From Alistipes sp. (lineage in GTDB: Bacteria; Bacteroidota; Bacteroidia; Bacteroidales; Rikenellaceae): a DNA stretch of 47,987 nt. The notes beneath the pieces were generated by a model. The model saw only the letters and a list, made by a program, of their open reading frames with translations. It ran no database searches and was not told the origin of the DNA. Numbering within the stretch: position 1 is the first letter of the stretch; each line of letters opens with the position of its first letter. The stretch covers positions 1 to 47,987 of the forward strand of contig JAFOBG010000004.1 in the NCBI GenBank assembly GCA_017381935.1. Direction: 5' to 3'. The position numbers and the translations under genes are program-made. Of the stretch, positions 6,437-15,417 are shown piece by piece.

Positions 6437-8921
6437 ACTTCTTCCCAAAAATCAATATTAAAACAAAGGCTGCAACCACGATAAGCGAGCAGATAAGCGT
6501 TATTGTCTCAACCATACCCCAATATGGAGCACGGAAACGCCACTCGATGCTATGCTCGCCTGCAGGAAGTTCCATACCTCGCAGGATATAATCAACACGT
6601 ATAGCCTCTGCAGGCTTACCATCGACAAACACTCTCCAGCCCTTATCGTAGAAAATCTCCGAAAAGACAGCAAAGACATCCTCTGCGGCTCTATAGTTAT
6701 ACTTTAAGTAATTTGGAGAGTACTCTACAAGTGATATTGTCCCGTCTGTAGAGAAGGCTGTCTGAGACGGTGTATCACCCTCGGCGACAATGGCTGTAGA
6801 GGCCAAATCGACAAGGCCCAGAGCCTGAATCTCCTCTACCGCACCCCTTACGCCAAGTACAGAATCGACAAACCAAGCCGCACCAAATGCGCTCTCTCGC
6901 AAAACAGCCTCGCCTTCTGCAGAGATGATATACTTCGTGTTGAGCATATCCAGAATACCATCATGAGGAAGTTCCTCAGGCAGATAGTAGTCAATAATAT
7001 CTTGATAACGGCTCAACTTAGCACCATGATAGCCGCCCACAGAGCGATGGAACATAGATGTTGTTGCGTCGTTAAACGGAGAGACAGAGAGGTTGAGCAC
7101 TCGATAGCCAAGCTCTTTATCCGCCATAATCTGTTTATCGGCAGCAGTAGCTGTAATCTTTGTCTTGCGAGGAGCCACAAAGTCATCATAGCTCAGAAAA
7201 CGGAAAGCCACCGGAACCATATCTGCCACAACAAGCACTCCTAGCAGAGCAACAGCATAGCCCCTCTTTATCTTGCCGTAGAGTAAAAGGGCCACTACTG
7301 CGGCAGCAAGAGCAATAAAGATGAGCGAGCGTACAGAGTCAGCCTTCATCATCTGCTCTCTCTCAGCAGCAACAGCCGTAGCTATTGACCAGCCAATCTC
7401 ATCATGAAGCCCCTGACTAACCATATCCTCAGCCCCTGCGCCCTTAAATATCTGCTCAAAGCGGTAGCTTACCTTCATTGCAGTACCCTCCTCTCCAAAG
7501 TCAAACATCTTACCTCCGGCAACAGAGAAAAGCAACAGCACTCCACCTGTAATGCCGGCGCTCCAGAGCAGAGCTCGCTTAATGCGCTCCTTGTTCTCGG
7601 CCTTAAACAACTGCCATATTGCAATACCGGCAAGCAGAGGAACACTCCACTGCAGCACAACAAGTGCCATAGAGACAGTTCTGAACTTATTGTACATCGG
7701 CAGATATTCATAGCACAACTCTGTAAACCACATCAGATTACTACCCCATGAGAGCAACAGAGCAAAAATGCTAACGCCTACAATCCACCAACGATTTGAC
7801 TTATCGGCAAGCATAATACCCATAATGGCCAAAAAGATAGCCACCGCACCCAAGTAGGTAGGCCCTGCTGTATATGGTTGTGTACCCCAATATGTTGTAT
7901 CGGTAAAATATGGCACAACATAGCTCCTCGGCACGCCCATATAACTAAAGTAGTCCCACTCTGCAAGTGCTTCATTGAGTGGAGAGTCGCTACTCTCAGA
8001 GTAGCCATCAAAGCCACTTTCGCCTCCCATAAAGTCGGGAACGAGCATTGTCCAGCTCTCCGCAATGCCATAACTCCACGCCGTAGCATAGTCAAGGTCA
8101 AGGCCCTCGGCACTACCCCCCTCAACAGCCGCCTGAGCCTCACTGCCACCACGGATAGTATCCTTGGAGTGCTGCATGGTATAGAATAGCGATGAGAAGT
8201 TTGCACCAACAGCCAAAAGAGCCGCCGCTACGAGGACAGCTGTACGCTTGCCAAACTCCTTTAGAGAGCTCTCTTTTACGGCAAACACCAAATCATTTAT
8301 CCACAAACTTAGTGCTGCAAGCAAGAAATAGTATGTTATCTGAGGGTGGTTTGCGCCAATCTCAAGAGTGGCAAAAAGTGCCGCCAAGGCACCTCCAAGC
8401 CACATTTTGCCTCGCAGGGCCATATAGATTGCACCCATCATGGCTGGTGCATAGACCGCTGCCCACATCTTCGTTATATGGCCCGCCCCGATAATAAGGA
8501 AAAAGTAGGTTGACAATCCGTATGCCAAACCCGCCACTATACCTATCCATGGGCTAATGCCCATCAGAACAATCATAAGCCACATAGAGAGCATTGCGAA
8601 GAATATGAGCACCAACGGCTCTCCCATAACGCCCAAAACCTTATCGAAGACAATCTTTACAACCTGAGCCGGATACCTTATATTTATAAGATATGCAGGC
8701 ATGCCGCCAAACATAGCTCCCGTCCACTGCGGGTCCTCGCCGGTAGCAGCTCTATGCTCACGGATGTCTCTACTCATGCCGTCAAACTGCTGTATGTCGT
8801 GCATCGAGAGCTTACGACCCTCAAACTGAGGGGCAAAGCAGACTGCACAAATTGCAAAAAAGACAACTATAGCCGACAAACACGGCAACAATTTTGGAAA
8901 TATTCTCTTTAAAAACTCCAT
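6426..8921 (-). CDS. YfhO-family multispanning membrane protein
   Basis: 831 residues with a hydrophobic N-terminus followed by many membrane helices and a soluble C-terminal part ending in one more helix pair. The early motif QFDGMSRDIREHRAATGEDP and GGMPAYLINIRYPAQ match Bacteroidota YfhO proteins. In Firmicutes YfhO acts in glycosylation of lipoteichoic acid; the family belongs to the GT-C-like membrane glycosyltransferase group, so glycan transfer at the membrane is the best guess here. The start is the ATG at 8921: the frame extends to 8951 only through TTG, and that point lies inside the likely -7 box at 8949-8956. It heads a transcript with ftsX and the DUF3098 gene. Confidence 0.85.
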   Translation of the reverse strand: MEFLKRIFPKLLPCLSAIVVFFAICAVCFAPQFEGRKLSMHDIQQFDGMSRDIREHRAATGEDPQWTGAMFGGMPAYLINIRYPAQVVKIVFDKVLGVMGEPLVLIFFAMLSMWLMIVLMGISPWIGIVAGLAYGLSTYFFLIIGAGHITKMWAAVYAPAMMGAIYMALRGKMWLGGALAALFATLEIGANHPQITYYFLLAALSLWINDLVFAVKESSLKEFGKRTAVLVAAALLAVGANFSSLFYTMQHSKDTIRGGSEAQAAVEGGSAEGLDLDYATAWSYGIAESWTMLVPDFMGGESGFDGYSESSDSPLNEALAEWDYFSYMGVPRSYVVPYFTDTTYWGTQPYTAGPTYLGAVAIFLAIMGIMLADKSNRWWIVGVSIFALLLSWGSNLMWFTELCYEYLPMYNKFRTVSMALVVLQWSVPLLAGIAIWQLFKAENKERIKRALLWSAGITGGVLLLFSVAGGKMFDFGEEGTAMKVSYRFEQIFKGAGAEDMVSQGLHDEIGWSIATAVAAEREQMMKADSVRSLIFIALAAAVVALLLYGKIKRGYAVALLGVLVVADMVPVAFRFLSYDDFVAPRKTKITATAADKQIMADKELGYRVLNLSVSPFNDATTSMFHRSVGGYHGAKLSRYQDIIDYYLPEELPHDGILDMLNTKYIISAEGEAVLRESAFGAAWFVDSVLGVRGAVEEIQALGLVDLASTAIVAEGDTPSQTAFSTDGTISLVEYSPNYLKYNYRAAEDVFAVFSEIFYDKGWRVFVDGKPAEAIRVDYILRGMELPAGEHSIEWRFRAPYWGMVETITLICSLIVVAAFVLILIFGKKYEK

Positions 8922-8948
8922 ACTTACTCTCTTTATATGCAAAGCACA

Positions 8949-8956
8949 CAAAATTA
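8949..8956 (-). promoter_or_regulatory. -7 element of the yfhO-ftsX operon
   Basis: TAATTTTG on the minus strand fits TAnnTTTG and would start transcription about 20 nt before the ATG at 8921. No clear TTG lies at the right upstream distance. Confidence 0.5.
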
Positions 8957-8999
8957 CAAAAAAACATTCATATTTCTGAACTCTATCACAAAATTTGCT

Positions 9000-9007
9000 T
9001 ATCTTTG
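9000..9007 (+). promoter_or_regulatory. -7 element of the prenyl synthase operon
   Basis: TATCTTTG, 29 nt before the ATG at 9037. The -33 position holds only a weak TTTCTG. It is divergent from the yfhO promoter within a 115-bp gap. Confidence 0.55.
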
Positions 9008-9036
9008 CTAAAATATAAGACTGTTCGTACTATTTT

Positions 9037-10023
9037 ATGGTTACACTTGATGATATCCGCCGCCCAATCGCTGACCGCATAGAGGAGTTTGAGGACTTTG
9101 TGCGAAGCTCTTTTGTTGAAAAACAGGGCTCTATGTTGGCCGATATGGTTGACTATATACTCTCTTCAAGAGGCAAGGGACTGCGCCCTACTCTTACTAT
9201 GCTCTCAGCCGCTGCAACCTCTGCTACAGGCAGTTTTGGCAAACGCACGCTGCTGGCGGCCATGCTTATAGAGATGATTCACACAGCCTCGTTAGTGCAT
9301 GACGATGTAATTGACGAGTCTAACCTGCGCCGAGGAAAAGCATCGGTCAATGCCCGTTGGCAGTCCCGAAATGCAGTAATTGTAGGCGACTACATCCTTG
9401 CTCGCAACATGGATATAGGTCTGAAGAGTGGTCAGTATGACCTGCTGACCCACATTATCGGCAATATGGCAGTACTCTGCGAGGGCGAGATTCTGCAATC
9501 CGACCACGCCGGAAAGCTCGATATCTCTAAAGATGACTACTTCGATATTATATACAAAAAGACAGCTTCACTCTTTGCAAGTTGCGCCTCTTCAGGCGCT
9601 ATCTCTGTAGGAGCATCTCGCAGAACGGTTGAAAATATGCACCGCTTTGGAGAGATGGTGGGTATGGCCTTCCAGATCGTAGATGATATTCTCGACTATA
9701 CACCTGACAACAACACAGGTAAGCCTGCGGCAAATGACCTTCAGGAGCGCAAGATTACACTCCCTCTTTTAGAGACGCTCGAAAGGGTGTCGCCACAGAT
9801 CAAAAAGGAGATTCTTGCAGCCGTAGAGCGTGCGGCAACAGATAGTAGCGCAGTTGAGTTTATCCGTAAGCAAGTGGAAGAGAACGACGGAGTAGGTGCT
9901 GCACGAGTAGTGTTGCAGCGCTTCCTGCAACGTGCCCTCAGCGCTGTTGCCGACCTTGAGGATACACCTTACCGCAAGGCAATGATAGACCTATGTACCT
10001 TTGTGGCAGAGCGTGATAGATAA
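9037..10023 (+). CDS. Polyprenyl diphosphate synthase, long-chain type
   Basis: Trans-isoprenyl diphosphate synthase that condenses isopentenyl diphosphate units, probably making the menaquinone side chain. The 328-residue protein has GKGLRP at 47-51, the first aspartate-rich motif DDVID at 89-93 and the second, DDILD, near 217. The residue five positions before the first motif is Ala84. In this family a small residue there leaves the pocket open for long products, whereas the other synthase in this window has Phe at the same place. The product length (C30-C40) is inferred. The next gene follows after 62 nt without a recognisable promoter. Confidence 0.9.
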   Translation: MVTLDDIRRPIADRIEEFEDFVRSSFVEKQGSMLADMVDYILSSRGKGLRPTLTMLSAAATSATGSFGKRTLLAAMLIEMIHTASLVHDDVIDESNLRRGKASVNARWQSRNAVIVGDYILARNMDIGLKSGQYDLLTHIIGNMAVLCEGEILQSDHAGKLDISKDDYFDIIYKKTASLFASCASSGAISVGASRRTVENMHRFGEMVGMAFQIVDDILDYTPDNNTGKPAANDLQERKITLPLLETLERVSPQIKKEILAAVERAATDSSAVEFIRKQVEENDGVGAARVVLQRFLQRALSAVADLEDTPYRKAMIDLCTFVAERDR

Positions 10024-10085
10024 TAAGGAATTGAACAAAGAGAATTGTAATTAATAGTAAAACAACCTTTAAAACTACAAATAGT

Positions 10086-11354
10086 ATGACAAAACAAAAA
10101 AGTAATGTCTTTGCGATTGGAGTGATGTTCTTGCTCTTCTTCATGATCGCATTTGTAACTAACTTCGCCGGCTCTATGGGCGTGATTGTACAGAACCAAT
10201 TCGGCGCATCAAATGCAATGGCTCAGTTGGGAACTTTAGCTAACTTTATCGCTTATGCCTGCATGGGTATCCCAGGTGGTATCATTCTTAAGCGTAAGGG
10301 TTACAAGTTTACCTCGCTTTTGGCTGCGGCAATCGGTTTTATCGGCGTAGCTATTCAGTTTGCATCAGGCTATGCTGAGTCTTTTGCAGTCTATGTGCTC
10401 GGCGCTTTTGTTGCAGGTTTCTCAATGTGCCTACTCAACCTTGTTGTTAACCCTATGCTCAACACCCTCGGTGGTGGTGGAAACCGTGGTAACCAGCTCA
10501 TTCAGCTCGGCGGCTCTTGCAACTCTATTGGTGGCACTATCGCTCCTATCTTCCTCGGCTACATGATTGGTGGTCAGGCAGCAAATGCAAGCGTAGGTGA
10601 TGCAGCTCCTGCAATGATTACTGCAATGGCAATCTTCGCCCTTGCATTCCTTATCATCTCTCTATCTGCTATTCCTGAGCCTCACATGGAGACTGCAGAG
10701 CAGAAGGCTGCTCGCAAGGCTGGAAATGTGGCAAAAGACCCTCACGGTCCAATGTCTTTCCGCCACTTCGTGCTTGGCGCTATTGCAATTTTCTTCTATG
10801 TAGGTGTTGAGGTAGGTATTCCAAATACTGCAAACCTATATATGTCAAACCTTAAGGATGTAGGTCCAGCCGTAGCAGGTACTCTTGTTGGTTTCTATTG
10901 GTTTCTTATGATGTGCGGCCGACTAATTGGTGGCGCTGTAGGAGGCAAGGTATCTTCAAAGGCTATGCTGACAACAGTTTGTACAATTGCTCTTATCTTC
11001 ATCGCATGTCTGATGTTCATCCCTGAGACTGTACGCATTACAATCCCTGTTGTTGAGGCTCATGTACCTGTAAGCATGGTATTTATGTTCCTCTGCGGTC
11101 TTTGCACATCTGTTATGTGGGGCGCAATATTCAACCTTGCAGCTGAGGGTCTTGGTAAATACACTCCTGTTGCATCAGGTATCTTTATGACTCTTGTTTG
11201 TGGTGGCGGTATCCTCCCATTCATCCAGGGTTGGGTAGCTGATAAGGTAGGCTTTATCGGTAGCTACTGGGTAATTGTTGCCGGCTTGGTATATATGTTA
11301 TACTACGCACTTATCGGCTCAAAGAATGTAAACAAAGATATCGAAGTGGAGTAA
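10086..11354 (+). CDS. MFS sugar transporter, FucP/GlcP-like (FHS) group
   Basis: 422 residues with about twelve hydrophobic segments, an inner-membrane major facilitator. The stretch NLVVNPMLNTLGGGGNRGNQ and the following GGSCNSIGGTIAP resemble the helix-4/5 region of the fucose:H+ symporter family (NP...LG, N-Q, FNSLG-type), which moves fucose, glucose or galactose with protons. The substrate cannot be decided from sequence. A Gly-rich GGGGN replaces the usual Pro-containing loop, so it is a divergent member. A strong terminator follows the stop. Confidence 0.78.
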   Translation: MTKQKSNVFAIGVMFLLFFMIAFVTNFAGSMGVIVQNQFGASNAMAQLGTLANFIAYACMGIPGGIILKRKGYKFTSLLAAAIGFIGVAIQFASGYAESFAVYVLGAFVAGFSMCLLNLVVNPMLNTLGGGGNRGNQLIQLGGSCNSIGGTIAPIFLGYMIGGQAANASVGDAAPAMITAMAIFALAFLIISLSAIPEPHMETAEQKAARKAGNVAKDPHGPMSFRHFVLGAIAIFFYVGVEVGIPNTANLYMSNLKDVGPAVAGTLVGFYWFLMMCGRLIGGAVGGKVSSKAMLTTVCTIALIFIACLMFIPETVRITIPVVEAHVPVSMVFMFLCGLCTSVMWGAIFNLAAEGLGKYTPVASGIFMTLVCGGGILPFIQGWVADKVGFIGSYWVIVAGLVYMLYYALIGSKNVNKDIEVE

Positions 11355-11381
11355 ATACATCTCCAAAATAGTATAACAAGG

Positions 11382-11411
11382 GCGGAAAGAGTTCTCTTTC
11401 TGCTCTTTTTT
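11382..11411 (+). terminator. Terminator after the MFS gene
   Basis: GCGGAAAGAG and CTCTTTCTGC form a 10-bp stem with one G-U pair and a TT tip, followed by TCTTTTTT. Confidence 0.85.
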
Positions 11412-11421
11412 GTTTAATTAT

Positions 11422-11452
11422 TTTGTAGTTCAAAAAAAAGTACTTAATTTTA
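11422..11452 (+). promoter_or_regulatory. Probable promoter of the EF-G2 gene
   Basis: TTTG (11422-11425), a 19-nt spacer and TAATTTTA (11445-11452; last base differs from TAnnTTTG). The leader to the ATG at 11505 is about 45 nt. Confidence 0.5.
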
Positions 11453-11504
11453 TAGACTGAAAAAAGGGCATTGCCCAAAATTGCAAACCTTAAAACAAAA
11501 AAAT

Positions 11505-13658
11505 ATGAAAAACTATTCACCAAAAGAGATTAAGAACATCGTTCTTGTAGGTGCCCCAGGCTCGGGTAAGACTACTCTTGCTGAGGCGATGGCTTTCGAG
11601 GGTAAAGTTATTGACCGCAGGGGTAGTATTGAAAACAACAACACTCTGTCGGACAACACCGACATTGAGCACGAGTACAAACGCTCAATCTACTCGACCA
11701 CACTCTTTACCGAGTTTATGGGTCGTAAGCTCAATATTATCGACTGCCCGGGTTCTGACGACTTCTGCGGCAATCTCTTCTCTGCCTTCAAGGTGGGCGA
11801 CGTAGGTGTAATGTTGGTAAACGCACAGACCGGCTGGGAGGTTGGTAATGAGATTCAGGGTCGTTATGCCCGCATCCTCAACAAGCCACTTATCGGTGTA
11901 ATCAACCAGCTCGATGCAGAGAAGGCTAACTATGAGGCTGCTCTTGAGAGCATTAAGGCTGACTCTATCGTAAAGCCTGTTGTTGTGCAGTATCCTGTAA
12001 ATCAGGGTGTTGGTTTCGATTCATTTATCGATGTACTTATGATGAAGATGTACCGATTCACAGACGAGAACGGTACTCGTGAGGAGCTTGAGATTCCAGA
12101 GTCTGAGTTGGAGCGTGCAAAGGCTTTCAATCAGGAGTTGGTAGAGACCGCTGCCGAGTATGACGATGCTCTTATGGAGCTCTACTTCGACAAGGGTACT
12201 CTTACTCAGGATGATATCCGTTCCGGTTTGAAGCTTGGTGTTGCTAACCGTAAGGTTATGCCTATCTTCGTTACCAGCGGTAAGAGAGATATCGGTACTA
12301 AGCGTCTTATGGAGTTTATCATCAACGTAGCTCCAGGCCCTACTAAGGCTCCAGATTTCCTTACTGTTGAGGGCGAGGCTATGCCGGCTGACGAGACTGC
12401 ACCTGTTGCTCTGTTCGTATTCAAGAGCCAGATGGAGCACCATATTGGCGAGATTAACTACTTCCGCGTAGTTCGTGGTACTGTAACTGAGGGTATGGAG
12501 CTTGTAAACTCTCGTACAGGTAATAAGGAGAAACTCACTCAGCTCTTCGCAGTTGCAGGTAAGAACCGTATCAAGGTAACTCAGCTCGCTGCAGGTGATA
12601 TTGGTTGTACCGTTAAGTTGAAGGGTACTCGTACAAACGATACTTTGGCAGCTTCAAATGCAGTTGTTGCAGTTGAGCCTATCGTATTCCCAGAGCCACG
12701 TTACCGTGCAGCCGTTAAGGCTAAGGAGCAGGGTAACGAGGAGAAACTCGGTAAGCTGTTGCTCGATGCACGCTTTGAGGACCCTACAATCCTTGTTGAG
12801 TACTCTAAGGAGCTCAAGCAGACCATAATTCAGGGTCAGGGTGAGCACCACCTCAACATCCTCCGTGCTCGTATTGCAGCCGACAGTAAGGTTGAGATGG
12901 AGTTCTTCGCTCCTAAGATTCCATATCGTGAGACAATTACAAAGGTAGCTCAGGCTGACTATCGTCATAAGAAACAGTCTGGTGGTGCCGGTCAGTTTGG
13001 TGAGGTACACATGGTTATCGAGCCTTACTATGAGGGCATTGGCGAGCCAAGCAAGTATAAGGTAAACGGCAAAGACCTTACAATGAATATCAAGAGTAAG
13101 GAGGAGTACGACCTTGAGTGGGGCGGTAAGTTGCAGTACTACAGCTCAATCGTGGGTGGTGCTATCGACGCACGCTTTATGCCTGCAATCCTTAAGGGTA
13201 TTATGGAGAAGATGGACGAGGGTCCGCTTACAGGTTCTTATGCTCGTGATATCCGCGTAGTTGTTTACGATGGTAAGATGCACCCAGTAGATTCAAATGA
13301 AATCTCATTTAAGCTCGCTGCTCGTAACGCATTCAAGGAGGCATTCCGCAACGCAGGTCCGAAGATTATGGAGCCTATCTACAACGTAGAGGTACTCACT
13401 CCATCTGACTACATGGGTTCTGTAATGAGCGACCTTCAGAACCGTCGTGCAATGATTATGGGTATGGATCACGATAAGGGCTTTGACCGCCTTCAGGCTC
13501 GTGTACCACTTGCAGAGCTCTATCGTTACTCAACTACCCTCTCATCTCTCACTTCAGGTGCTGCAACATACACCATGAAGTTTGACTGCTATGAGCAAGT
13601 TCCTTCAGATGTTCAGGACAAGCTCCTCAAGGCTTACACCGACACCGACGAAGAGTAA
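11505..13658 (+). CDS. fusA2: Elongation factor G paralogue (EF-G2 type)
   Basis: 717 residues with the whole EF-G layout: G domain (1-280), domain II, the III-IV region and a C-terminal domain V. The P-loop is intact (GAPGSGKTT, 16-24). The G3 motif reads DCPGSDDF at 80-87 where EF-G has DTPGHVDF, so the catalytic histidine is Ser84. The switch I RGITI is replaced by KRSIYST, and G4 is NQLD (134-137) rather than NKxD. Bacteroides EF-G2 is known to be a paralogue that lacks ribosome-stimulated GTPase activity and supports growth under carbon starvation in the gut; this protein fits that group. I start at the ATG at 11505 because the longer frame begins with TTG. Codon use is strongly biased, suggesting high expression. 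A classical EF-G should exist elsewhere in the genome. Confidence 0.92.
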   Translation: MKNYSPKEIKNIVLVGAPGSGKTTLAEAMAFEGKVIDRRGSIENNNTLSDNTDIEHEYKRSIYSTTLFTEFMGRKLNIIDCPGSDDFCGNLFSAFKVGDVGVMLVNAQTGWEVGNEIQGRYARILNKPLIGVINQLDAEKANYEAALESIKADSIVKPVVVQYPVNQGVGFDSFIDVLMMKMYRFTDENGTREELEIPESELERAKAFNQELVETAAEYDDALMELYFDKGTLTQDDIRSGLKLGVANRKVMPIFVTSGKRDIGTKRLMEFIINVAPGPTKAPDFLTVEGEAMPADETAPVALFVFKSQMEHHIGEINYFRVVRGTVTEGMELVNSRTGNKEKLTQLFAVAGKNRIKVTQLAAGDIGCTVKLKGTRTNDTLAASNAVVAVEPIVFPEPRYRAAVKAKEQGNEEKLGKLLLDARFEDPTILVEYSKELKQTIIQGQGEHHLNILRARIAADSKVEMEFFAPKIPYRETITKVAQADYRHKKQSGGAGQFGEVHMVIEPYYEGIGEPSKYKVNGKDLTMNIKSKEEYDLEWGGKLQYYSSIVGGAIDARFMPAILKGIMEKMDEGPLTGSYARDIRVVVYDGKMHPVDSNEISFKLAARNAFKEAFRNAGPKIMEPIYNVEVLTPSDYMGSVMSDLQNRRAMIMGMDHDKGFDRLQARVPLAELYRYSTTLSSLTSGAATYTMKFDCYEQVPSDVQDKLLKAYTDTDEE

Positions 13659-13669
13659 TAATTCACTTG

Positions 13670-13700
13670 ACAAGGGTCGCAAATGCGGCCCTTGTTTATT
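13670..13700 (+). terminator. Hairpin between EF-G2 and DUF3575-like genes
   Basis: ACAAGGGTCGC and GCGGCCCTTGT pair over 11 bp (one G-U) around AAAT and are followed by TTATTT. The hairpin ends only about 10 nt before the ATG at 13709, with no recognisable promoter between, so the downstream gene depends on read-through or on an unseen start inside the EF-G2 gene. Confidence 0.75.
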
Positions 13701-13708
13701 TAAAAGCT

Positions 13709-14320
13709 ATGAAACGACTCTCTATTCTTCTTTTTGCGCTAACTTGTATATCAACCTCTATCTCGGCACAGGTCTATGCAAAACTAAATGCGCTCTATGC
13801 CGCTGTGGGGGTAATAAACCCACATATCGAGGCTGCCGTATCACCACACTCATCTATGGTGGTCGATTTAACCTACTCTCCATGGCGAAGTATCAACGAC
13901 AGACACCTCAACTTCGGTATTCTGCAGGGCGAATATCGCTACTACTTCCGCCAAGCAACAAAGGGATGGTATGTCAGCGCAAATCTATCTATGATGGGGT
14001 TTGATTTAAGCAAGCCGCAAATATTCAAGGATAGTATTATATCTCTTAAAAAGGGGTATAGCAAAGGTTTTGGCCTTATGTGCGGTGTGGGTGCAGGATA
14101 TGAGCACCACTTTGCAAAAAGATGGGTTGTCGATATCTATGTAGCCTTTGACTATATGCACTCTTGGTATAACGGCTATACAGAGACAGGCGAGATTATC
14201 ATGACCCCTCACGGCCACGAGAAGTATGAACGGCCCGACCCTTTCAATGTCTCGGCAGAGTGGTTACCGGCAAAGGTGGGTGTTGCAATAGGCTACCAAC
14301 TTTTCAAACCAAAAAGATAG
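13709..14320 (+). CDS. DUF3575-like outer-membrane protein
   Basis: 203 residues beginning MKRLSILLFALTCISTS, a signal peptide with likely cleavage after ISAQ. The body has alternating beta-strand patterns (KLNALYAAVGVINPHIEAAV, DLTYSPW, LQGEYRYYF, GWYVSANLSMMGFDL) and ends with GVAIGYQLFKPKR, as in small eight-strand outer-membrane barrels of the DUF3575 family common in Bacteroidales. DUF3575 proteins are often encoded near fimbrial genes; none is next to this one. The ATG at 13709 is chosen because the longer frame (13667) starts with TTG inside the hairpin. Function unknown. Confidence 0.72.
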   Translation: MKRLSILLFALTCISTSISAQVYAKLNALYAAVGVINPHIEAAVSPHSSMVVDLTYSPWRSINDRHLNFGILQGEYRYYFRQATKGWYVSANLSMMGFDLSKPQIFKDSIISLKKGYSKGFGLMCGVGAGYEHHFAKRWVVDIYVAFDYMHSWYNGYTETGEIIMTPHGHEKYERPDPFNVSAEWLPAKVGVAIGYQLFKPKR

Positions 14321-14330
14321 TCAAAAAAAG

Positions 14331-14357
14331 GAGAGGTTGCAAAAAAAGCAACCTCTC
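14331..14357. terminator. Bidirectional terminator between convergent genes
   Basis: GAGAGGTTGC and GCAACCTCTC, a perfect 10-bp stem with an A7 loop, lie between the DUF3575-like gene and the convergent thioesterase gene. TTATTGTTAT follows on plus and CTTTTTTTGAC on minus. Confidence 0.8.
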
Positions 14358-14377
14358 TTATTGTTATAATATAGCCA

Positions 14378-14869
14378 CTACAGCGTATAGCTCTCTTCGC
14401 CCTCAACAAGGCACTCTTTAAGGCCCATTTCAGCGGCAGCCTTCTCTCGAGTAAAGAGGAAATATAGACAATGAGCCTCTGTACACAGCTCGCCCTCGCC
14501 ATTATAAATCTCTCCATCTACCGAAACGAGATTGCGACGCACCTCGGCAGTTCGTGCACGAAGAGTCAACTTACCTTTATTTGTATTAACCGGCTTACGA
14601 TAGCGTAGCTCCATCTTAGATGTTACGGCAGCGGTCTGGAACTTACGGAATATCACCCACCCGCAAAGCTCGTCAAGCAGAGCCGCCTGCACGCCACCAT
14701 GCAGGGTATTTATCCAACTCTGATGCTCACTATCAGGCTCCCAGAAGCTAACTATCTCCTGGCCATCTTCGTAAAACTCCATTCTTAGGCCGTGCTGATG
14801 GTTTGGGTCGCAACCAAAGCAGTGATAACCCTCAACATCCAACCAAGGATTGATAATCTTCTTCATCAT
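14378..14869 (-). CDS. Hotdog-fold thioesterase, PaaI-like
   Basis: 163 residues. The hotdog signature HGGVQAALLDELCGW sits near residue 57, with the aspartate that polarises water in this family, followed by the typical LRYRKPVNTNKGKLTLRAR strand. These enzymes hydrolyse acyl-CoA thioesters in the cytoplasm; the acyl group is unknown. The N-terminus has a CFGCDP motif, seen in a subgroup of PaaI-like proteins. It has its own -7 element just after the terminator of the upstream operon, so it is transcribed separately from the META gene. Confidence 0.85.
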   Translation of the reverse strand: MMKKIINPWLDVEGYHCFGCDPNHQHGLRMEFYEDGQEIVSFWEPDSEHQSWINTLHGGVQAALLDELCGWVIFRKFQTAAVTSKMELRYRKPVNTNKGKLTLRARTAEVRRNLVSVDGEIYNGEGELCTEAHCLYFLFTREKAAAEMGLKECLVEGEESYTL

Positions 14870-14893
14870 TCACTTTTTTATCGTTTATCAGTG

Positions 14894-14901
14894 CAAAGGT
14901 A
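14894..14901 (-). promoter_or_regulatory. -7 element of the thioesterase gene
   Basis: TACCTTTG on the minus strand, 24 nt upstream of the ATG at 14869. It directly follows the U-tract of the upstream terminator, whose hairpin occupies the -33 region; no TTG is seen there. Confidence 0.55.
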
Positions 14902-14907
14902 CAAAAA

Positions 14908-14938
14908 AACAGATGGAACATGCTATGTACCATCTGTT
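14908..14938 (-). terminator. Terminator of the batD-batE-recR-sulfatase-META operon
   Basis: AACAGATGG and CCATCTGTT form a 9-bp stem, with ACAT/ATGT pairing inside the loop. On the minus strand it is followed by TTTTTTTG. It lies about 40 nt past the META gene. Confidence 0.85.
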
Positions 14939-14975
14939 CTAAAATAGCTTTTTTATCCCCTATTTGTACTCTACT

Positions 14976-15413
14976 CTACTTTGTAGTTGGTAGAGCCTGG
15001 AAAACAGCCTTTATTACTCCATTCTCAAGCAGTATCAGCTTATCGTAGTCGATATCATAGTGGGTAACTGAGCCCAAGAGCTGAGTAAAAGCACTCTCCA
15101 ACTCTCCATTTTCAGGGCAGAGCATCATTGTTGTACCCACTTGTCCAAAGTTGATACCATACTTCTCTGTAGTGGTATATTGACCCAGCAGGCGGTTGCA
15201 TGCAGCCACACCGGCCAAAGAGCCATCCTGCGCAAGAGTGATGTTAAAGCTATCAATAGGCAGTGCCATATCCTTACCCTCCATCTGGACAAGGTGCCAC
15301 TGAGTGCCCTGAAGAGGTTTTGCATTTTTCTGTCGCTGGCGGCATGCTGAGCAACATCCCACAAGGATTGTAGCGCACAAAAGGGCGCACAAAATTGTTT
15401 TAATCTTTGTCAT
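14976..15413 (-). CDS. META-domain lipoprotein (HslJ-like)
   Basis: 145 residues. Signal peptide with lipobox LVGC, so Cys20 is the lipid anchor. Residues 33-140 are a META domain: LQGTQWHLVQMEGK, the GSLAGVAACNRLLGQY core and GTTMMLCPENGELESAF. META domains occur in HslJ and in many Bacteroidota lipoproteins; they are linked to stress or antibiotic resistance but have no defined reaction. The start lies 4 nt after the sulfatase stop, so it is the last gene of that operon. Confidence 0.88.
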   Translation of the reverse strand: MTKIKTILCALLCATILVGCCSACRQRQKNAKPLQGTQWHLVQMEGKDMALPIDSFNITLAQDGSLAGVAACNRLLGQYTTTEKYGINFGQVGTTMMLCPENGELESAFTQLLGSVTHYDIDYDKLILLENGVIKAVFQALPTTK

Positions 15414-15417
15414 AGTA

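Noticed and set aside
8921-8951. Longer start of the yfhO-like gene
   Set aside because: It would use TTG located inside the probable -7 box; the ATG at 8921 fits the promoter and the family N-terminus.
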